DNA of 64,000 bases, taken from NCBI GenBank assembly GCA_014529385.2, contig CM043968.1, forward strand, positions 22,561,484-22,625,483. The letters run 5' to 3'. Position numbers and translations under genes: made by a program. Of the stretch, positions 51,860-63,523 are shown piece after piece (position 1 is the first letter of the stretch; each line of letters opens with the position of its first letter). Source of the stretch: Adiantum capillus-veneris (Eukaryota > Streptophyta > Polypodiopsida > Polypodiales > Pteridaceae). The notes below the pieces were generated by a model, which was not told where the DNA came from, searched no databases, and was given only the letters and a program-made list of their open reading frames with translations.

Positions 51860-52870
51860 ACTGTAACAAAAAAATTGCAATAAATGTGAGCGAGAGCAAA
51901 AGCATGATAGCCAAAGTGAACATGACAATCGACATGATGATAGAAGTCATTGAAGAGATGATGATCCATGTAATGATGACCGACACAATGATGGAGATTG
52001 CAATAGACACGATCGACATGAGAGTAGGTATGAAATATAAATAGACCATGATTGAGAGGATGAATATAGAAAGTACCGTAGCCACAGGGATGGTGATCGA
52101 AGAACTCACTGAGAGTCTAATGATCTCGCAGGGATAGATACAATGAATATGCTGACAATGATAAAAATAAAGTTGCTGCTACAAATAAAGAGGTCACCTA
52201 TGTTTGTAGCATTTAAATAGCAAAAAGGATGACATTCGTTTAAAGCCCTCTATTGCAACCGTTCCATGTCATGCAAAGTAATTCATTGCCCAATGTTTAG
52301 AGCAGTAAAGGAGCGAGTTCAAGTAGTAGACCCAAGCAAGAGAAATGTTCATGTAGCAATATCAAACCGAAACAAGAGAAGGGGCTTCTTAGCCAAAGTG
52401 AATAGGACATTCAACACGATGGCAGATGTCATACAAGAGGTGATGATCAACATGATCATCATCACGATGATTGACACGATGTTGGAGATTGCGGTAGACA
52501 TGATTGACATGAGAGAAGGTTTCAAAGATGAAGAGACCACGATAGAGAGGATGAATACATAGGAGATCATTGCCATAGGGATGGTGATAGAAGGACTCAC
52601 AGAGAACATGATGTTGACATAAATAGATATAATGGATATAGTGGCAATGATGAACGCAAAGACCAGACCAGGAAGGATTGAGATGATAGCCACTAAAGAG
52701 AATGGGGAGCTAATAGGGTAGGGGTCTTGGATGTGAGGAATTACCCCAATTATAATGTTGATGGATCTAGACTCTTATAACAAGACAAAGGCATTAAAGA
52801 AGAGCTTGAAATTGAGCTCAATGAGGATCAACTAGCCTTCTTAAGAGGGCAAACAAGGTAAATCCATTTA
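51860..52870 (+). pseudogene. G4 gypsy gag remnant, right part, with tandem repeats
   Basis: Two diverged copies of an about 260-bp block (from about 51908 and about 52390, 482 bp apart) share agccaaagtgaa, gatgatgatc.a.atgat and atagg.atggtgat.gaa. Their plus-strand reading is rich in Asp, His, Arg and Glu, like the basic/acidic tail at 36180-36700. The downstream segment ending ELNEDQLAFLRGQ (about 52800-52855) may be the start of the protease region. All frames have stops. Confidence 0.5.
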
Positions 52871-53149
52871 TGTGTCACCTCTAGAAATTGTAAGAAATCC
52901 ACATGGTTCACTTTCGCGAGTTGTAATGACACAGCCTACTTTAGCCAAAGATTGAACAGAGTTGTGATAGTAGCTGCAAAGAACCATGTGTGATTCCATT
53001 CCAAAGGATCTGAATTGTCCTATGCTAGAAACAAGAGATGTGCATCTTGCTCAAGAATTTCATGTTGAAGGACTCTCTATGTATGACATGCCAGAGAGGA
53101 GAAGAATGTTGTCACAGGTTTGTGACATGGCATGCTTAAATGTTGTCCC
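52871..53149. other. Decayed retroelement sequence; nothing specific
   Basis: No recognisable domain or repeat end in this stretch. Confidence 0.35.
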
Positions 53150-53652
53150 CCACTGAAATGATTGACCGAAGGGGATTAGGGTTTAAAAGCTTAACCCCTG
53201 CCATTTGAAGAAGTATGGCCAAGGGGCCCAAACCCTTCCACACAACTAATAAAAAGATTGATGTGGCTGGCTAGGATCAATGAAAATGTGGAGCATGCTG
53301 ACATGGTAGTTTAGCCCAAAAAACCCAAGGACTTGTTGATGTGGCAACACTATTGACGTGGTAAATTTGTACAGACACCAGTTAGGGTAGATTTGCATTA
53401 GCTTTTGGAGCTTGAAGCTTTTGAATATTGGTGCTTTTGGTTCAAGATGCTTTTGGGGCTATGATTTTTGCAACCCTTGTACTATTTAAGTGTCTGAGGG
53501 TCACTCTCTAGAGAACCTCTAGACGCAGATTCTCAGAGAGAGTTGGATCCTCAAGAAGTTGTACTGTTGTGAAGCAATATTTAAGAAATACCGAAAGGGG
53601 CACCAGTCGTTGGGGCCACTACATCTAAGGATGGAACTCTGCCATTCTTTGT

Positions 53653-53701
<49 letters not shown>

Positions 53702-53790
53702 ATCTATCTATCTATTAAAGTTCAGTTATTTGCAAATTTTGTTTGTGTGTTGGTATTGATTTCTTGTTTGGAGTGTCCAAGCTTACAACA
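53150..53790 (+). repeat. G5 gypsy 5' LTR
   Basis: The right edge (cttacaaca at 53790) is set by the primer-binding site that follows. It contains a TATA-like ctatttaag (about 53490), the family block aagaaataccgaaaggggca (about 53573) and ggaactctgcc. It shares this order with LTR fragments in WBP11 intron 1. The left edge is not determined; the start given is a rough estimate. Confidence 0.65.
53654..53715. repeat. (TC)n(TATC)n microsatellite in G5 LTR
   Basis: A TC run of more than 40 bp followed by tatc units. Confidence 0.95.
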
Positions 53791-53791
53791 G

Positions 53792-53803
53792 TGATATCAG
53801 AGC
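53792..53803 (+). other. G5 primer-binding site (tRNA-iMet-like)
   Basis: TGATATCAGAGC, one mismatch from the canonical iMet site, one base after the LTR. Confidence 0.8.
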
Positions 53804-53813
53804 TCAGATGATT

Positions 53814-54965
53814 CTTCTTCTATGGAGGATCAATGCTTTATGCAGCACACATGGGTTCTCCTAAAGAATTTGACAGAGAAGACACCCCAACAATTGTAAT
53901 TCTATAAGGAGCCGAAGAAAAGCAATATCCCAACGAGGGAACAAAGGAAATCAATGGAGATTTTGGTAAATTTTTTGAGGGGTGGAGAGATTTTGCTGGG
54001 GAATCTCGACGAGATGGAGTACAAACATCAACTGCATGTTGACATCTGCATGAAAAGATTGATCAAGTACTCCAAGGACCCAAAATATGTGAATCACCTA
54101 AAGGATTACTTGCTTGACAAGGTTCACTCCAGATGGTGAGAGGTTGTCCATTTTCCTATCAAGTCAATAGTGAAGCAAAAAGCAAAGCTGAGTGCAAAAA
54201 AGTAAAAAGTGTACTCTTGTAAGAAGACAAAATCAGTGTATTTCCTCGATTATTTGGGCCAAAAATCAAATTTTGAGTTGGCTTGAAGATCCAAGAAGCG
54301 TGTTCGTTTCATGGATGACCTAAATTCTTCTTCATCTTCAAAGAGTTATGCCAATTCCTCTTCCTCTAATTACAGTGAGGCCGAGAAGAAGTGAAAGAAA
54401 CAAAGAAAAAGCGGGAATAGCAAGAAAAGTAAGAAGAGCAAGTCCTTGAAAAGTTTAGAAAGCACAGGAAGCAATTAGCAATTGAAAGGAGGAGATCTCG
54501 TCCTCTTCTGGCAGTTCAAAAAATGAGAAAAAGAGAAAGAAGACCAGGGATGGGGGTCAAGCAGTTAAGTTTGACACGTTTTCAAGCTATTAGGATATCC
54601 ATGGAGCACTTGAATCCATACAATAATTTGGCATCACGTTCTCAGGAGGTCGTTTCTTGAAACACTCCACGATACAAAGGGAAACATCTTGCTTGAAAGG
54701 AAATGCACAGACATGGTGGTCTACTTTGTTGTTGCACTGAGAAGCACTTAAGAATTGGATAAAATTCAAGAGAATTTTTACTTCAGCATGGTTAACGGAA
54801 GAATATGAGCAAGTGTAAGAAATGTAGAGCATATAGGATCTTGTAGCAAGGAGAGTAAAGAGAGATACGATGCAAAGTAGATTAGTGGAAAATCAAAATG
54901 TTGGCACAAATTCTAGGGAATTGCTATCCTTCAAAATAGGATAACATGGTTCATGGAGAGGGCTT
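53814..54965 (+). pseudogene. G5 gypsy gag remnant
   Basis: The first ATG after the primer site (MEDQCFMQHTWVLLKNLTEK) is followed by stops. A Lys/Ser-rich linker lies at 54230-54540. The Gag core GNAQTWWSTLLL and NWIKFKRIFTSAWLTEEYE is at about 54700-54800. It ends where the C6 LTR begins. Confidence 0.6.
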
Positions 54966-54969
54966 CTTT

Positions 54970-55410
54970 GTGTAGTGCTATAGGTGGGTGGTAGATAAAT
55001 GTGTGTATGTGGCATGTTGGGTATTGACTATGCCAACCCACCATTTGTGGCTACCGACGATTGACCATAATACAAATGGCATGTACAGATGGCCTAGCAT
55101 TACACATAATATTCCTTCAAATTTTTCCTTGGGGGTGATGCCCCCAAAATCTGCTTGAGGGGCAAGCAGTCCCCCCAGACAACATAGTTGGGGTTGCTCA
55201 TCATGTCCTGGATCCCAAGGTTGGGCTCCCAAATTAGCTCTGTACCATCCACGATCACAATATAAAGACCTCATCAGCGTGCAAGCTCATATCCACTAAA
55301 TATATGTGCACTATTGGCTTATCCTCATATGGGATGGGGCCCTTACAAAACCGTGCAAAATACATGATGGTGGGAAAGTTTAATAGATAAGCATTGCAGG
55401 TTTACTAACA
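54970..55410 (-). repeat. C6 copia 3' LTR (single copy, edges approximate)
   Basis: The right edge is marked by actaaca followed by tcccccctca, that is a minus-strand polypurine tract TGAGGGGGGA before TGTTAGTAAACC. The left edge is a guess from a tgtagtg start. No partner LTR is in the window. Confidence 0.5.
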
Positions 55411-55439
55411 TCCCCCCTCAATGAACACCTGAAGATGTT

Positions 55440-55980
55440 CTATGTTGGTCATGTGTCAACTTCAAGTCGATGAAGGTGTTGAGATAGTTGGTGTTTCCTA
55501 AGAACTTGGGTAAAGATATCTGCACAATTACCTTTAGTAGGACAATACTCTAGCTCCACGATCTCATCCTTAATAAGCTCTTAAACATGATGATATTGAA
55601 CCTCACTATGCTTTGTGCATGCATGGAAGATAGGGTTCTTGGCAATCGCCATGCAACTCTAGTTGTCACATTGAAGTGTTTTTGGTTAAAGAAACAAGAA
55701 CACCTTAAGTCCATGAGAACTCTTTTGAGCCAAACTGCTTCACAACCTACAAAACAAGCAGCTTTATATTTGTGCTTCCATAAAAGAAAGAGCAACGGTT
55801 GGCTGCTTCTTGATAATCCAAGAAAACGTTCTAGAACTAAGCGAGAGAAAAACTTGAGAAACCTCCTTTCTAGAATCTCAATCTCCTGTCCAATCAGAGT
55901 CACGATACCCACTTGGGGTACTCATGGCAATGCCATAGAAAGTGACATGGTCCAAAATACCTTTAATACATTGTAGAACA
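55440..55980 (-). pseudogene. C6 copia RNase H C-terminal remnant
   Basis: On the minus strand, ELIKDEIVELEYCPTKGNCA and DIFTQVL (55450-55590) match the end of copia RNase H. Upstream, the region with a CHG-type TKHSEVQYHHV motif and the CFVGCEAVWLKRVLMDL block (about 55700-55760) matches its E-A-x-W part. It is preceded by the C6 polypurine tract and LTR, as expected. Confidence 0.7.
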
Positions 55981-56149
55981 ATTAGCATGTTTACCAAAGG
56001 GAAGTGATGAGATTATGGAGAAGGATTCTCAGCAACCTACTCTCAAGGATTTGAGGAAGATATGGAACACATATGAAGGCTTTTGTTTTTCAATGAGGTG
56101 AGATTGGATGTGTAGATGTTAATATTGTAGCACCGGTGTTAATCTCCAA

Positions 56150-56640
56150 TGTTTTACATATGTCTTGATATTTGTAACCCATACGAGTTCCAAAGTCTCA
56201 TATTTCAAAGTTGATTGATTTTCTTAATGCAAATATTGGGATAAGGATTTTGAAAGAAACTAGTGAAGCCAGAGATTTCTTTTCTCAAATGGGTATTAAG
56301 TTAGCTCTTACTAATGCATATAACCCACAGGTCAATGGAAAAAGTGAAGTGGGCATCCTGCAATTATCAAAGCATTATCAAAGGTAAGTAAAGGATACAT
56401 TGGTCAATGGCCAAGGTTGCTACCTTATGCTTTGTGGGAAGACCTTACTACACATAGCATTGTGATAGGTCATATGCCTACAAAATTCATGTATGGACAA
56501 AACCCAATTATGCCTATTGAAGAGGCACTGTTAACTTGGATTATTCTCCTTAGAATATAGGTTGGAACAGGAAGGATCTCCTTGCTTTAAGGATAGGTCA
56601 ATTTGAAATTAGGAATGAAAATGTGCAGGCTGCAAAGGCA
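56150..56640 (+). pseudogene. Gypsy integrase fragment
   Basis: The plus strand reads QMGIKLALTNAYNPQVNGKS and then a GH.AIIKALSK, WPRLLPYALWED and KFMYGQNPIMPIEE series. This is the C-terminal half of a Ty3/gypsy integrase core (H/N-x-Y-x-P-Q-x-N-G). It may belong to G5, interrupted by C6. Confidence 0.7.
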
Positions 56641-56934
56641 AAACTATGTGAAGAGTGCATGCGCAGATGCATGGATGCTTGGTGTGGTTGTGCGAGGAAG
56701 GAGAACAAAGGGAGTTTTGGATGGACCTCTTAGTGAGGATTGGAACATCTCACTACTCCATATTGTTCTATATTACCAATGAATAGAGATAAGGTTAATA
56801 CAATCAGTAAAATGGGTGTCTGGAAAATTGGCCTGAACCCTACCAATCTCCCACAGGAAGTTGTGGTTAGCTTGCCTAGTGGGAGATCTTGGAATTACTT
56901 AGACTTTAGTGTTGGATTGTAATAGTTGAAGTGT

Positions 56935-57120
56935 GGTTGCATTAGCAAAGATCCCCGTGTTTCACTCCAAGTCAAAACACATAGAAGTCTATCATCATGT
57001 GATATAAGACATTCGCTAGCAAGTGCATTGAGGTAGTCAAGGTTCATATCAATGACAACCCTATAGATGCTCTCATGCCTACCCTCAAAGCGGTTTGCAC
57101 ATTGCATGGAGATGATGGGT
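56935..57120 (+). pseudogene. Copia RNase H C-terminal end, plus strand
   Basis: VALAKIPVFHSKSKHIEVYH followed by HV is the conserved end of copia RNase H, here on the plus strand. It abuts the N-terminal half of a copia RNase H on the minus strand at 57150. Confidence 0.65.
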
Positions 57121-57149
57121 GCTGGGTGAAGCCATATGATTGCTTCATG

Positions 57150-57970
57150 ATCGTACATATGTACATAGTTACACCAATAGCCACTTGGGCTTGGTTATTA
57201 GAAACTACTACATACTCTGCCTCTGTGGTGGAAGATGACATACAATTTTGAAGACTTGATCTCCATGACATAGCTACTTTAGCAAATAGAAAAACATAGC
57301 TAGACGTGGATCTTTGACCATCCACACAACCCGCATAATCTTCATCTGTGTAACCCACAATGGATGCATCACTATTCCCAAAGCGCACCCACTTGTGTTA
57401 CGTACCTTACATATATCTCAAGATTTGCTTCACTCCATCCCAGAGGTTTTTGCTAGGATCTGCCATAAATTTGCTAACCACTCCCACGACAAAAGCAATG
57501 TTCGGTCTCGTGGCTACCATGGTGGTAGAAAATGGCACCATGGGCATTTCCACTTTCTCAGCTTCAAACTCCCTTCTTGCTAACTTTTTCATATGCCCAT
57601 ATTGAAGTATTCAATGTAGCCTTCCCCCCGTACATATTAAAATGTTGTAAAACTTTGTGGATATACATTTCTTCTAATAACTCTAGTATTCCATGTTTCG
57701 CCAATAGTAAGCTCTTCAATAACCTTTTGTCCTTTCTGAAGTGCACCATGTTTGGCTTGCATATCCACCCATGCATTGCCAAACATTCTAATTATGTAGA
57801 TCTCAATGTGTATCCCATTAAATTGGTACGCTTTTTTCTTATAAGCACAACGTCCTTACACATATATCAGGTGATCAATGCACTCCAAGGACTTTTCAAC
57901 CAAGGCATTTTCAAACTCACCTTCCACATTGCTTTGAAGCTTCACATCCTTAGTATCAACCAAGAACCGT
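57150..57970 (-). pseudogene. C5 copia RT end and RNase H start, minus strand
   Basis: YIHKVLQHFNMYGGKA (about 57650) is the end of reverse transcriptase. VATRPNIAFVVGVVSKFMAD (about 57500) opens RNase H. Catalytic-type YTDEDYAGCVDGQRSTSSY (about 57340) and SSTTEAEYVVVSNN (about 57215) follow. The motif order is correct but frames change between pieces. No LTR is assigned. Confidence 0.75.
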
Positions 57971-58450
57971 GGAGATAATTGTTTTGACCATAACTCGAAC
58001 AAGTAATACCCTATTTGAGCATTGTAAAGCAGATGCTCTAGCCCATGCCAATCACTATCAAACCAAACCTATAAAAATACATCCAATCACCCAACAGACA
58101 TCTCAAGTCTGGTCCAAAAGAATCGATTCCCAAAAATATTGTATTCCCCATATCTTTCTTGCCTAGACTCCGATTGGTGAGCCATAAAGACAAGCATGCA
58201 GAGTACTTTGAGGACTATAGAATTAGGACATAAAATTGCACTTTTGAACCTTCCAAGAATCTTGGCTCACATGCATCATCACTGTACAATTAACAATATA
58301 CACTTCAATCAAATAAGATCTACATCTCTTAACTTTGTTTCACATCATGGAAGCAAAGCAACAGATTGCACTCTTTATCAAACTAGATGCCTTACAATCA
58401 CAATCTCCTTTCACAAAATATTATTCAAGTCGGTCCAGGGTCCAGGGTCG
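57971..58450. other. No gene recognised
   Basis: Probably more of a decayed retroelement. No motif or repeat end is evident. Confidence 0.35.
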
Positions 58451-58790
58451 AGCCACAAAGATTCTTCAATAGAATATCCAATAGATTTTGGAAGTGCTGA
58501 TTTGCTCTGTTTGCTCTTTGGTAGGACCAGTTTGCTTTCAAAAAAGCACACAGCTAAAGCTCTCATAGCACTCTCACAAGACGGGCACAAAGATTCTTCA
58601 ACTCCATGGTCAGGCCACAAAGATTCTTTAGTAGAATGATGAAGATTATTCAATACAAGTAGACTTTGGAAGCGCTGGTTTGCTCTGTCTGCTCTTTGGT
58701 AGGATCAGTATGCTTTCAAAAAAGCACTCACGTAAAGCTTTGATAGCACTATCACGGGATGGGCACAAAGATTCTTCAAGTCCGAGGTCG
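58450..58790. repeat. 178-bp diverged tandem repeat with cacaaagattctt boxes
   Basis: ggaag.gctg.tttgctctgt and the following gctctttggtagga recur 178 bp apart (about 58490 and about 58668). The box cacaaagattctt occurs four times (about 58455, 58589, 58617 and 58768). C3 inserted directly after the last unit. Confidence 0.8.
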
Positions 58791-58794
58791 AGCC

Positions 58795-59021
58795 TGTTGG
58801 AATTAGGGCTGCACAGAAACGCACACAGCTTGGAGAAGACGAAGGAAGCTCAAGGCACACAATAGAGAGTGTGTTTCTTAGTATTAAATGGAAAGATAGA
58901 TAGCCCTAGAGTGATGGGCGTATATCCAATGCATGGGGGTAAAAACCTCCTAAAGAGAAAAAAAATGCCCCGGCGGTCCTAATGTGTTCACACACATCAC
59001 TACCACATGTATATGGTAACA
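58795..59021 (-). repeat. C3 copia 3' LTR (C1 family, 227 bp)
   Basis: Reverse complement of the C1 LTR: tgttggaattaggg to tatggtaaca on the plus strand. The polypurine tract (aatccccccct, 59022-59032) follows on the internal side. The outer flank gagcc (58790-58794) would be one target duplication. Confidence 0.95.
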
Positions 59022-59113
59022 AATCCCCCCTGGAGTGATGTGCTGAACGAGAGCTGGCACATGAGTAAAGGGAAGTGCCATGCCCTGAGGACATGATCAA
59101 TCCACAAAGGGGA
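59022..59113 (-). pseudogene. C3 internal sequence, part 1
   Basis: Corresponds to C1 20020-20110 in reverse, including the end of the RNase H frame. It stops at the C2 insertion and resumes at 63519. Confidence 0.9.
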
Positions 59114-59118
59114 GTAAG
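59114..59118. repeat. C2 target-site duplication (left)
   Basis: gtaag, repeated at 63519-63523. This sequence is part of C3. Confidence 0.95.
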
Positions 59119-59344
59119 TGTTACCATATACATGTGGTAGTGATGTGTGTGAACACACTAGGACCGTCGGGGCATTTTTTCCCTCTTTAGGAGGTTTTTC
59201 CCCCCGTGCATTGTATATACACCCATCACTCTAGGGCTATCTATCTTTCCATTGCACACTAAGTAACACACTCTCCATTGTGTGCCTTGAGCTTCCTTCG
59301 TCTTCTCCAAGCTGTGCGTTTTTCTCTGCAACCCTAATTCCAAG
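59119..59344 (+). repeat. C2 copia 5' LTR with deleted 3' edge
   Basis: TGTTACC start like C1. The last bases of the LTR and the whole primer-binding site are missing: ccaa joins directly to a segment that in C1 lies after TGGTATCA. C2 therefore has no usable primer site. Confidence 0.9.
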
Positions 59345-59697
59345 TGAGCAGGTCACGTCCTCCCGGGCTTAGGTGCAAGCTGCTCCAGCACACGCCTGCT
59401 CACTTTCTCCAATTTCAGTGAGCTTTGGCGAGCGTTCGCAGGTTGACATATATTTAGGGACTGCTTGAAGAGCTTAGTCTGCTCAGAATTTTGATTTGGG
59501 CTCATTTCGGCCTCCGTTTCCACTATAGGCAGTACTGCACAGGCTATTTCGTCATTTTGTACAGAATTTCTGTCAGTGCCGTTTTCAGCGTAACAGGTGC
59601 CTTATAGTCTTCTACGGTTTGTGCTATATAGCACAGGTTGTTCCCGCTCCGTTTCTCCTATTTTCTGGCAGTTTTCACATCAGGTGCAGCATTTACC

Positions 59698-62600
59698 ATG
59701 GCTGACAACAACAACACAGATGTGTTCAAGATGTTTGCTGCTCAGCACAGCTTGGATGGGGACAACTACCCTATGTGGGCTTATATGATGCAACATGTTC
59801 TCGTGTCAAAGGGTGTCAGGAACATTGTGCAGGGCATTGATGTACGTCCTGGTTCTGAGGATGTAGGCGATGTTGAGGATGTTGCAAATCTTGCTGCAAG
59901 GATTGTAGCTGTTAGAGTTGTTTTGCCTACGGCAGAACAAGCTCGTTGGGATGTTAAGGATGCGCAGGCTCATGCATTGATTGCGTTGTCTGTGAAGCGC
60001 ACCATTGTTCCTCACATCCGTTCAGCAAAATCTGCAAAATAGGCTTGGGATATTTTAGCAGGTCTTTATGCAAGCCGCAATGAGGCTAAAATTGCTTTGT
60101 TGCAAAAGAGCTGGAGTCGAAGATTATGCATGAGGAAGATGATATGGACACTTTCCTTGCTAGTGTCAAGGATATCAATGAGCACCTTATTTCTGCAGGT
60201 GAAGTCATTTCAGACAGTTCCCTTGTGCAGACTGTTCTTGATGCCTTACCAGATTCCTACCAGACTTTTGCTAGTACTTGGAGACTTATGACCCAAGAAA
60301 ATCCTAAAGTTGTCAAGTTTGATGCATTATGCACATTGCTGTTGAAAGAGTCACTTTCCAGAAAAAACAGGACTAGGCTACAGGCTTTTATTGCTTCTCA
60401 AAGAAAGGGTGGTAACAATAATGCTGCCACTTCTTATGGTTCTGCTGCGAGTGGCAAAAATTCTGTTCCTAATGCTTCTGCTAGCAGCAATTCGTCTGGA
60501 AATTCTGGTGATAAGGGCAAAAAGAAGATGCATAGCGATTATTGTAAAGCTAAGGATCACTTGATCAAGCAGTGTCCTAAGTTGAAGGCCAAAGAGGCTA
60601 AGAAGAAAGAGGGTGGTTCCACTGCAAATGCTGGTTCCACTACAAATGCAGTCATTGTTGAGTCTTCTGTAAAAGGAGACTGTAATGCTGATGTTGATGC
60701 AGAATGGGCTTTTAGCGCAGAGTGCACTTACAATCCTACTATCCATGATGCATGCTTGTCAGTTGCTCTATAGATTTACATGTGTGGTATTTTGATAGTG
60801 GTGCTACAAAGCACATTACCTCACATCGTGAATTGTTCACCTCTCTCGAGTCTGTCCCTCGTGAGAGTTCAGTCACTTGTGCCAACAATGCCTCTTATAC
60901 GGTTCACGGAGTTGGAAAGATTGTGCTTACTGCTGCAAATGGCAGTTCTTTCACACTTGTTGATGCACTTTATGTACCTGCGATCAAGAAGAATCTTTTG
61001 TCTGTATATGCACTTGCTAGACTTGGACTTGTAGTCAAATTTGTGGATGATAGATGTACAATTCATGATCTCAGTTTTTGTGATGAAATTGTTGCATCTT
61101 GGCTTTTGTGTCGTGGGCTGTATAAGCTCACTTTGTATGACAAGTGTGGACAAATTTTTACAAATGCTGTTGCAGATTCAAGGGCTATTTCAGATGCAAA
61201 ACTTTGGCATGCACGTTTTGGTCCTCTGAATTTTACCAGTTTGCTGCATTTGCAGAAATCTGATATGGTTGCTTCTTTGCCGCCTCTTGAAGCACCTGTA
61301 AAACATGTTTGTGAAGGCTCTATTTTGGGTAAGATGCAGCGTTCTAAATTGTCAAAGGATGGTTCAGTTCGGGCCACATGCAGGTTGCAGCTTGTGCATA
61401 GTGATGTTTGTGGGCCCATGCAAACTCCGTCCTTGGGCAATTACCTGTACTTCGTGACTTTCATTGATGATTACTCCATGCATGCATGGGTATTTCCGCT
61501 TAAAGCGAAGTCCAAAGTTTTTATGTGCTTCAAACAATTTCTGGCTATGGCTGAAAATGTCTCGAAATGTACTATGGGCACCCTCCATTCCGATCAAGGA
61601 GGGGAGTATATGTCTCATGAATTTAATGCATTTCTGGCTAGTCGTGGGATAAAACACCAATGTACAGTGCCTTATACACCTCAACAAAAAGGTGTTGTTG
61701 AGAGGAAAAACAGGTCACTGACGAAAATGGCACGATGTATGGTCAAAAGTCAAGCTTTGCCGCATTCTTTTTGGCTTGAGTCCATCATGTGTGCCACTTA
61801 TGGACTTAACAGGTGTCCTACGAAAGCTTTGCAGTCTATTACTCCATATGAAGCATGGCATGATAGAAAGCCTTCTATTGAGCACATGCGTGTTTTTGGC
61901 TGTTTGGCGTATGCTTTGGTGCCACAAGTGCAGCGCAGAAAATTGGATGATAAGGCTATCAAATGTATTTTTGTTGGTTATAGTGCTGAAAGCAAAGGTT
62001 ACAGGTTGTATCATCCGCAAACAAAACGTATTCTTGTTTCACGGGATGTAGTGTTTGTGGAAGATTCTGTTCAGCCCTTGCTGTCATGTACTAGAGACAG
62101 TAATGTAAGCTCACAGGAAATTTATGACACTTTGTTGCCTCTTTTCAGTGGTGGAAATACGAATGTAAGTTCCAATGAGGCAAATGTATAGCCTATGGGG
62201 GTTTCTGAAAATGTTATAGATCAGCCTATTACTGATGCAGATGTACATGATGTACTTGATGAGGAAAGGGCTGAAAATGAGCAGGCTAGAGGTATGCCAA
62301 AATGGCTGGTGCACACTTTGCGTGACAGTAAATTGGATGCACCTTTGTCTAGTCGTACTCGTTCAGGCTCTCGCCATGCATCTTATGCAGTGTGATGGTG
62401 GTATTGCCTTGTGTCAGAAAAGTTACATAGAGACATTGCTATGTAAGTTTGGACTTGAGGATTGCAAACCTATTGCCACTCCCATGGAAACAGGTTTGAA
62501 GTTGAGTGTACATGATGCTGGTGATCCAGCTGATGTCACTTTTTACCAAAGTACTGTTGGCTGCCTCATTTGTGTATGCAACACGAGGCTGGATATTCAG

Positions 62601-63215
62601 TTTGCAATCTCACAGGTCAGCAGATTAATGCATAGGCCAGGGTCTAAGCATTGGCAGGCTGTCAAGAGGATTTTTCGCTACCTTAGTGGCACTTTACATC
62701 TTGGCTTGTTTTATCCCAAGGGGGGATCATTGCCGGCAGACTTACATGCTTTTTCGGACTCAGATTGGGCTGGTTGTTTTGACACGCGAGTGTCCACAAG
62801 TGGTTTTTGTTTCATGCTTGGCAGTTCATGTATATCATGGTTGAGCAAGAACCAACCTACTGTGGCCACTTCGAGTTGTGAGGCTGAGTACAGGGCAGTG
62901 TTCACAGCTACGGTTGAGTGTGTATGGCTCAGACGCCTTATGGCTGATTTGGGTGTTGGACAAGACACTGCCAATACTATCTACACTGACAGTCAGAGCG
63001 CATTGGCAGTTGCGAGGAACCCAGTTTTTCATGCTCACACAAAGCACATTGAGGTGCATTACCACTATGTCAGGGAGAGGCTCTCAGCAAGAGAGATCAG
63101 CTTGGTTTATGTGCCAACATAGGACAAACTTGCAGATCCTTTCAAAAAGGCATTGTCTCGTGAGAAGCTTGAAGCTTTTCGGCAAGCTTTGGGCTTACTC
63201 CCCTTTGTGGACTGA
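59698..63215 (+). pseudogene. C2 copia gag-pol, RT core deleted
   Basis: Same polyprotein as C1, from ATG 59698. TAG at about 60040 replaces a CAG present in C1. There is a base loss near 60105 and a two-base gain near 60769. A long open stretch (60752-62191) keeps protease ([12 protein letters not shown], catalytic Asp intact) and integrase (IDDYSMHAW, SDQGGEY, KGVVERKN). A TAG ends it at 62189. At 62388-62390 sequence equivalent to C1 18454-19210 (757 bp), holding the whole reverse transcriptase up to past YVDD, is missing. RNase H ([27 protein letters not shown]) is better preserved than in C1. It could not move by itself. Confidence 0.95.
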
Positions 63216-63280
63216 TCCTGTCCTCAGGGCATGGCACTTCCCTTTACTCATGTGCTAGCTCTTGTTCACCGCATCACTCC

Positions 63281-63291
63281 AGGGGGGGATT
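63281..63291 (+). other. C2 polypurine tract
   Basis: AGGGGGGGATT before the 3' LTR. Confidence 0.9.
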
Positions 63292-63518
63292 TGTTACCAT
63301 ATACATGTGGTAGTGATCTGTGTGAACACACTAGGACTGTCGGGGCATTTTTTCCCTCTTTAGGAGGTTTTTTCCCCCGTGCATTGTATATACGCCCATC
63401 ACTCTAGGGCTATCTGTCTTTCCATTGCACACTAAGTAACACACTCTCCATTGTGTGCCTTGAGCTTCCTTCGTCTTCTCCAAGCTGTGTGTGTTTCTCT
63501 CCAACCCTAATTCCAACA
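63292..63518 (+). repeat. C2 copia 3' LTR (227 bp)
   Basis: TGTTACC...TTCCAACA, followed by gtaag at 63519-63523, the partner of 59114-59118. Confidence 0.96.
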
Positions 63519-63523
63519 GTAAG
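63519..63523. repeat. C2 target-site duplication (right)
   Basis: gtaag. Confidence 0.95.
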
